Shown in pieces: positions 59,307 to 64,000 of a stretch of 64,000 nucleotides of DNA. The translations under genes were made by a program, and so were the position numbers. Position 1 is the first letter of the stretch; the number at the start of each line of letters is the position of its first letter. The notes below the pieces were generated by a model. That model was not told the DNA's origin and searched no databases. It worked only from the letters and a program-made list of their open reading frames with translations. Origin of the DNA: Solirubrobacter ginsenosidimutans (GTDB lineage Bacteria; Actinomycetota; Thermoleophilia; Solirubrobacterales; Solirubrobacteraceae); the NCBI RefSeq assembly GCF_027587205.1, contig NZ_JAPDOD010000031.1, positions 48,505 to 112,504 of the forward strand, read 5' to 3'.

Positions 59307-60284
59307 CTAATCGATCAGGGAAGCGGCGAGCGCGTCCAGCAGCTCGGGGTCGAAGTGGGTGCCGCGGCCTTCCTCGAGCACGTCGAGCGCCTGATCGCGG
59401 GAGAAGCGCCGGCGGTAGACGCGGTCGCGGGTGAGCGCGTCGAAGACGTCCGCGACGGCGGCGATCCGGCCCTCCTGCGGGATCTCGTTCCTGCTCAGCC
59501 CGCGCGGGTACCCGCCGCCGTCCAGCCGCTCATGATGCGTCCACGCGATCGACGCGGCCAGGCGCAGCAGCTCGGCGCTGGAGCCCGCGAGGATGCGGTA
59601 GCCGATCTCGGCGTGGCGCTCCATCTGCGCGCGCTCGTCGTCCGTCAGCGGCCCCGGCTTGAGCAGGATGTGATCCGGAACGCCGACCTTGCCCACGTCG
59701 TGCATCGGGCTGGCGGCGCGCAGGAGCTCGCAGTACTCGGCGTCGAGCCCGAGCTCGCGCGCGATGGCGTAGCAGTGCTCGCTCATCCCGGTGATGTGCG
59801 CGGCGGTGCTGGTGTCGCGCGCCTCGACCGCGACGCACAGCCGCTGGATCGTCTCCGAGCTCGCCTCCCACACGGCCGCGAGCTGGCGCCGGCGGTGGGC
59901 GAGCGCGCCGAGCACGCCGATCAGCACGTCGTTGGCGGTGAACGGCTTGACGATGTAGCCGTAGGCGCCGATCCGCAGCGCCCGCTCCCCGAGCGCGACC
60001 TCGTCCAGGCCGCTCACGACGACCGCGGCGATGTGCTCGTCGCGGGTGATCGCCTCCTCGACGAGGTCGAGGCCGGAGCCGTCGGGCAGCCCGACGTCGC
60101 ACAGGATCACGTCGAACGGGCCTTCGGCGAGACGGGCGCGGGCCTCGGCGACCGCACCGGCGCGGATGCACCGGTACCCTTCCGCGCCGAGCACGTGGGC
60201 GAGCAGCAGCGCGACGGAGGGATCGTCGTCGACGATCAGCACGCGTTCGCGCTCGACGGGCTTCCGGTGGGCCGCGACGGCCAC
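59307..60284 (-). CDS. Response regulator with REC and HD-GYP domains
   Basis: 325 aa. Receiver domain VLIVDDDPSVALLLAHVLGA with phosphoacceptor Asp in VILCDVGLPDGSG, then a helical linker and the HD-GYP domain: TAAHITGMSEHCYAIARELG, ASPMHDVGKVGVPDHILLKP (HD), and AWTHHERLDGGGYPRGLSR (GYP). Degrades cyclic-di-GMP in response to phosphorylation by a partner kinase not present nearby. The GTG at 60284 was picked; GGGGAGGT lies about 17 nt upstream, so the start may be a few codons further 5'. Confidence 0.92.
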   Translation of the reverse strand: MAVAAHRKPVERERVLIVDDDPSVALLLAHVLGAEGYRCIRAGAVAEARARLAEGPFDVILCDVGLPDGSGLDLVEEAITRDEHIAAVVVSGLDEVALGERALRIGAYGYIVKPFTANDVLIGVLGALAHRRRQLAAVWEASSETIQRLCVAVEARDTSTAAHITGMSEHCYAIARELGLDAEYCELLRAASPMHDVGKVGVPDHILLKPGPLTDDERAQMERHAEIGYRILAGSSAELLRLAASIAWTHHERLDGGGYPRGLSRNEIPQEGRIAAVADVFDALTRDRVYRRRFSRDQALDVLEEGRGTHFDPELLDALAASLID

Positions 60285-60572
60285 GGCGGATTTCAGGACG
60301 CTCGACCTCCCCGCACACGGACACTCGCGCCCTCGAGCAGGGCCGCACGCTTGACGCTCGGCATCACATGATCCTTGCGAGCACCGCGCACCGGCGCAAC
60401 CATTCTCCGGACCACTGCGACCGGATCGACGACCGCGGCGGGAGCGGATCCACGCTGTGCCGCGGATCGCGGCCTCGAACGGCCTCCGGTGCAACACCCG
60501 TTTCCGGGTCACCGCGCTTACGGACGGTCACACCGCCGAAAGGTCTCATGGGCGCGCCGTACGCTCGCCGGC

Positions 60573-60668
60573 ATGGACCCGCTGAGCGTTCTGCTGCTGG
60601 CCGCGATCCTGCTCGGGTGGATCGGGCTCTTCGCGCTGTGGTGGTTCGGGTTCCGCGGACGCGGCTAG
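60573..60668 (+). CDS. 31-aa membrane miniprotein
   Basis: ATG 60573 gives MDPLSVLLLAAILLGWIGLF followed by ALWWFGFRGRG and TAG. One strong hydrophobic helix rich in Leu and Trp with a basic C-terminus. Its stop overlaps the stop of the convergent GGDEF-EAL gene. No good Shine-Dalgarno at this ATG, so this is a tentative call. Confidence 0.4.
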   Translation: MDPLSVLLLAAILLGWIGLFALWWFGFRGRG

Positions 60669-63298
60669 AACGAGGACGCGACGCGGCCGGCGGCCGGAAA
60701 CGCGGCGATCGCCTCTTCGACGGCGATCGGGCGACCCACGTGGTAGCCCTGGACGAGGTCGACGCCGAGCTCGCGCAGCAGATCCTCGGTCTCCTGGTCC
60801 TCGACGAACTCCGCGACCGTCTGCTTGTCCAGGCCCGACGCGGTGTGGACGAGGCTCTCCAGGATCACGCGGTCGGCGCGATTGGTGGTGCAGTGGCGGA
60901 CGAACTCGCCGTCGATCTTGAGCACGTCGAACGGGAGCTGCTTGAGGTAGACGAACGAGCTGAAGCCGGCGCCGAAGTCGTCGAGCGCGAGCCGGCAGCC
61001 CATGCCGCGCAGCTCCTCGGCGAACGCGCGCGCCTCGGCGAAGTTGGTCACCGCGGCCGTCTCGGTGATCTCGAACACCAGTGAGCACGGGTCGACGCCC
61101 GTGCGCTCGAGGTCGGCGCGGATCGCGGCGAGCAGCGTCGCGTCGCCCAGCGAGCGCCCGGACAGGTTGACGTGGAAGACCAGGTCGCGGTCGCGATGGC
61201 GGTCGAGGATCGCGATCGCCTCGCCCGCGACCCAGTGGTCGATCTCGCCGATCAGGCCGAACTCCTCGGCGACCGGGAGGAAGGCGCCGGGCGGCAGCTC
61301 GCGGCCGTCGGCCTCGCGCATGCGCAGCAGCAGCTCGTGGTGCACGATCGCGCCGCTGCGCACGCAGCGGATCGGCTGCGCGGCGAGGTGCAGACGGTGT
61401 TGGGCGAGCGCGTCGCGGATCTTCCCCACCCACTCGAGGCGGTCGCGTGTGGCCGACGGCGTCGCGGTGTCCTCTTCGAAGAACGCGTAGCGGCCGCGGC
61501 CGGCGTGCTTGGCGTCGTACATCGCGAGGTCGGCGGCGACGAGCGCGTCGTCGGGATCCAGGACGGTCGGGGCGAGCAGCACGATCCCGACGCTGGCCGA
61601 CACGCCGTGACCGCCACCGTCGGCCGGCAGCCGCGCGGGGTCGTCGAGCGCGGCCAGCAGCCGCGTCGCGGCGAGGCGTGCCGCCGCGGCGTCGGCGGTC
61701 GGCAGCAGCACGGCGAACTCGTCGCCGCCCAGGCGGGCGACGGCGTCCCCTTCTGAAAGGGTCTCTTTCAACACGCGCGCGACGGCCTCGAGCACCCGGT
61801 CGCCGACGCGATGCCCGTGGAGGTCGTTGACGGCCTTGAAGTGGTCGAGGTCGAGCAGCATGACCGCGCCGCCCCCGTCCGCGGGCCGCGCGGCGAAGTG
61901 CGCGGCCACGATCCGCGTGAACCCGCGCCGGTTCAGGAGATCGGTGAGCGGGTCGTGCTCGGCCTGGTGCACGAGCTGATCCTCGAACTCGCGCCGCTCG
62001 GTGATGTCGATCGCCTGGATGAGCAGCAGCTCCTCACCCGCCAGGACCGTCACGTGGCTCTCCGTCCAGCGCACGCCCGCAGCCGTGAGCAGCCGGATCT
62101 CGCCCGCGACCGCGTCGCCGGGACGCTCCCCGGCGGCGACGAACAACTGGCTCGCCTGCGTGCGGTCGTCGGGGTGGATGAGCTCCGGCGCGGGGTGCTT
62201 GAGGATCTCCTGGAGCGGGCGTCCCAGCAGGTCGAGGAAGGCGTGATTGACGCGGAGCACGGCGCCCGCGGGCGTCACCAGCGCCATCCCGATCGGCGCG
62301 GACGCGAAGGTGTCGAGGAACCGGCGCTCGGCGCGGTCGCGGTCCTGGCGGCCGACGAGCGCCAGCGCCCGGCTCGAGCGCGCGAACGCCGCCAGCAGCA
62401 GCAGGCCGATCACGAGGAGGCCGCCGACGAGTGTGGCGGGGCCGAGTCGGACCCCGTCCTGTGGCGCGGCCATGCTCTGGACCGACCAGGGTTGGCCGGC
62501 GAAGGAGAACGTGCGCTTCGGGGCGTCGGGTTCGATCTCGCCGAAGTCCATGACGTCGCTCCCGCCGACCCGCACGCGCACCGACGTGCCCTCGGGCACC
62601 GCGCGCTGGACGGCCAAGCGGGCGTCGGCGACGCTGAAGGACCCGGCGATGATCCCGACGACGTCGTCCATCACGCGCCGCCCGCCGGGCCGGTAGACCG
62701 GGGCATAGACCACGAAGCCGAGCTGGTTCGCGCTCGCCAGCCGGAGCACCGGCGTCGAGGTCGGGCGGCCGCTGGCGATCGCGCGCTGGATCGCGGCGCG
62801 CCGGTCGGCGCGCGTGTAGGCGTTGAACCCGATCACCGTGCGCGACGGCGCGCCGAGCGCGGCATAGCGGATCGGGAACACGGGCCCGGGCGTGCGATCG
62901 CGGACCAGGCGACCGTCCGGCGAGAGGGTGGTGATCGGGGCGCCGAGCTCGCGTTCGGCCGCGGCTCGGCCCTCGGGGGTGACCTTCACCAGCCAATTGA
63001 GCCCGTTCGCGTGCCCGCGCCCGACCATCGGCGCGGTGAAATCGGTGAACTCGCGCCGGCTGACGGAGTGACTGGCGACGAAGAGGCTGCGCGCGTCGAC
63101 GACGCGGCTCTGCAGGCCGGCGGTGAGCACCTCGAGCGCGCCCGCGGCCTGCGTTCTGGCCTCGCTGTCGCGCGTCTGCGCACGCTCCGCGTCGGCGTGG
63201 AACGCCGCGAGCGACATCACGGTCGTCGCGAGCACGCCCGCCGCGACGGCGAGCAGTGGAACGCGGCGGCGCGGCCGGCCGCTGAAACTGGGGCTCAC
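60665..63298 (-). CDS. Membrane cyclic-di-GMP enzyme: CHASE-PAS-GGDEF-EAL
   Basis: 877 aa from GTG 63298 (a TTG at 63358 is the alternative). TM1 near the N-terminus, a CHASE-type sensor outside (FTDFTAPMVGRGHANGLNWL), TM2 (LVGGLLVIGLLLLAAFA), a PAS domain (LDTFASAPIGMALVTPAGAV), GGDEF domain with intact RLGGDEFAVLL, and EAL domain with HHELLLRM, DDFGAGFSSFVYLKQLP and VAEFVEDQET. The active-site GGDEF and the EAL metal/catalytic residues are intact; no RxxD inhibitory site is seen. Both synthase and phosphodiesterase activity are possible. Confidence 0.93.
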   Translation of the reverse strand: MSPSFSGRPRRRVPLLAVAAGVLATTVMSLAAFHADAERAQTRDSEARTQAAGALEVLTAGLQSRVVDARSLFVASHSVSRREFTDFTAPMVGRGHANGLNWLVKVTPEGRAAAERELGAPITTLSPDGRLVRDRTPGPVFPIRYAALGAPSRTVIGFNAYTRADRRAAIQRAIASGRPTSTPVLRLASANQLGFVVYAPVYRPGGRRVMDDVVGIIAGSFSVADARLAVQRAVPEGTSVRVRVGGSDVMDFGEIEPDAPKRTFSFAGQPWSVQSMAAPQDGVRLGPATLVGGLLVIGLLLLAAFARSSRALALVGRQDRDRAERRFLDTFASAPIGMALVTPAGAVLRVNHAFLDLLGRPLQEILKHPAPELIHPDDRTQASQLFVAAGERPGDAVAGEIRLLTAAGVRWTESHVTVLAGEELLLIQAIDITERREFEDQLVHQAEHDPLTDLLNRRGFTRIVAAHFAARPADGGGAVMLLDLDHFKAVNDLHGHRVGDRVLEAVARVLKETLSEGDAVARLGGDEFAVLLPTADAAAARLAATRLLAALDDPARLPADGGGHGVSASVGIVLLAPTVLDPDDALVAADLAMYDAKHAGRGRYAFFEEDTATPSATRDRLEWVGKIRDALAQHRLHLAAQPIRCVRSGAIVHHELLLRMREADGRELPPGAFLPVAEEFGLIGEIDHWVAGEAIAILDRHRDRDLVFHVNLSGRSLGDATLLAAIRADLERTGVDPCSLVFEITETAAVTNFAEARAFAEELRGMGCRLALDDFGAGFSSFVYLKQLPFDVLKIDGEFVRHCTTNRADRVILESLVHTASGLDKQTVAEFVEDQETEDLLRELGVDLVQGYHVGRPIAVEEAIAAFPAAGRVASSF

Positions 63299-63379
63299 CC
63301 GGTGACCATCGGCAGCTGTCCGCCGATGAGTGAGCAGTTCTGACGCGACACCGCTCAAACGTCGGCCGCCGCGGACGGA

Positions 63380-63796
63380 TCAGCGCAGGCGCAACCGGGC
63401 GCCCAGTCGCAGCTCCAACACGCCTTGCAACACGTCGTGCGCGGGGTCGTCCTTGAGCCAGAGCAACTTCATCCGCTCGCCGTCGCGCATCACGACCGCC
63501 AGCCGGCTGGTCGTGAGGCCGGTCCGCAGGCGGGCCTGCTCGATGTCGTCGAGGGCGATCCAGCGGCTGCGGGCCGTCGCGGCGGTCCGATCGCGCAGCT
63601 CAGCCTCGCTCGGCACCGGCATGTCCAGATCGACCGTCGAGCCGCCGCCGCGCTGCCGGCGGGCCTTGGCTGCCGCGCGCGTCGCATCCCAGCCGCGCGC
63701 CACGCGCACGAGGGCATCCGGCCGTAACCAGAGATCACCCCAGACCCAGTCCGCCCAGCCGGTTGTACATGAGCGCGAGAGGAGTTGCGTTGGCAT
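63380..63796 (-). CDS. Hypothetical protein, PH-like
   Basis: 138 aa with no signal peptide. A central part rich in Arg/Ala (VARGWDATRAAAKARRQRGG) and a C-terminal part SRWIALDDIEQARLRTGLTT with RLAVVMRDGERMKLLWLKDD, resembling small bacterial PH-like proteins. Family not firmly identified. ATG 63796 is at the far side of an intergenic gap. Confidence 0.6.
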   Translation of the reverse strand: MPTQLLSRSCTTGWADWVWGDLWLRPDALVRVARGWDATRAAAKARRQRGGGSTVDLDMPVPSEAELRDRTAATARSRWIALDDIEQARLRTGLTTSRLAVVMRDGERMKLLWLKDDPAHDVLQGVLELRLGARLRLR

Positions 63797-63898
63797 CGCA
63801 GCAGCTTGGCAGCTGCGCTACTGCGTGTAAGGCGGCGAACATCTGCGTGAGCGCGCCTCACGTTGGCGGTTCAAGCTCGCGGTCTAAAGGCAACGCGT

Positions 63899-63925
63899 GG
63901 AGGGGCCGCCGGCGGCGGCCCCTCC
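63899..63925 (-). terminator. GC-rich hairpin after the last, partial gene
   Basis: GGAGGGGCCGCC (63899-63910) pairs perfectly with GGCGGCCCCTCC (63914-63925) over a 3-nt loop. It lies 13 nt past the stop of the minus-strand gene that enters from the right edge. The rest of 63797-63937 holds no gene that I can see. Confidence 0.6.
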
Positions 63926-63937
63926 GGCGTTTGTCAC

Positions 63938-64000
63938 TTAGTTCTCGGCGCGCTTGAAGTGCAACAGGCCGAGCTCGGTCGGAAAGACCTCGCCCGTGGC
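63938..64000 (-). CDS. C-terminal end of a gene outside the window
   Basis: The minus strand reads ATGEVFPTELGLLHFKRAEN and a TAA at 63940-63938. The natural ending and the terminator hairpin right after support a true gene end. Family not recognised from 20 residues. Confidence 0.45.
   Translation of the reverse strand, partial: ATGEVFPTELGLLHFKRAEN

Noticed and set aside
60293..60364. 23-codon leader frame MPSVKRAALLEGASVRVRGG before the REC-HD-GYP gene
   Set aside because: Short, without a family or a clear ribosome binding site; may be chance.

Overview
The window is a gene-dense, very GC-rich actinobacterial chromosome segment. GTG and TTG starts, stop/start overlaps of the ATGA and GTGA type, and the mix of genes (exported proteins carrying sigma-factor-like helix-turn-helix segments, a secreted Rpf-like protein, cupredoxins, RTX-like and MopE-like proteins) point to class Thermoleophilia, most likely order Solirubrobacterales (Solirubrobacter/Conexibacter-like). 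That placement is inferred from gene content and composition; no 16S gene is present.

Left end (1-8,140): a catabolic cluster on the minus strand, in the order GntR/FCD regulator, CaiB/BaiF CoA-transferase, hydantoinase/oxoprolinase subunits A and B, and an N-carbamoylsarcosine-amidase-like cysteine hydrolase. A plus-strand HMG-CoA-lyase-family gene lies beside it. Between the lyase and the hydrolase are the fused C-terminal stumps of an AraC regulator and an MFS transporter, read as a deletion scar. Next (8.1-9.6 kb) is an exported, single-TM, low-complexity protein with an embedded sigma-70 region-4-like segment.

Core block (9.6-21.4 kb, minus strand): thrS, infC, rpmI, rplT, a strong terminator, then SpoU-type rRNA methyltransferase, pheS, pheT, argC, argJ, argB, argD. 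The last seven genes overlap by 4-8 bp each.

21.4-38 kb is largely envelope and secreted functions: Rpf-like protein, an aminotransferase/LOG/GH13 operon, an RTX-like protein, an M20 peptidase, a Ser/Thr kinase with an extracytoplasmic NTF2-like domain beside a PASTA lipoprotein, a cupredoxin divergent from an ArsR/SRPBCC pair, a subtilase, and a putative exopolysaccharide (PNAG-like) locus of deacetylase, small membrane protein and glycosyltransferase 2.

39-49 kb: tRNA-Val(GAC) and tRNA-Cys(GCA), two alpha/beta hydrolases, an Nramp-like transporter followed directly by a 31-aa membrane protein, a second cupredoxin, an NlpC/P60 protein, an epimerase, FtsH and tRNA-Gly(GCC). Just after tRNA-Gly a ~124-bp direct repeat (a copy of the 3' end of a UPF0060/YnfA-like gene) flanks a ~1.4 kb segment with a monooxygenase and a LysR regulator.

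50.7-53.6 kb: an arsenic locus with YnfA-like protein, a CC-motif protein, arsC and an aquaporin on one strand, and arsR-arsM on the other. 53.6-64 kb: LamG protein, peroxiredoxin-like protein, secreted GHL15-like glycosidase, SAP/GAP-family membrane protein, and a cyclic-di-GMP pair (REC-HD-GYP and CHASE-PAS-GGDEF-EAL). No CRISPR array, intact prophage or transposase gene was seen.
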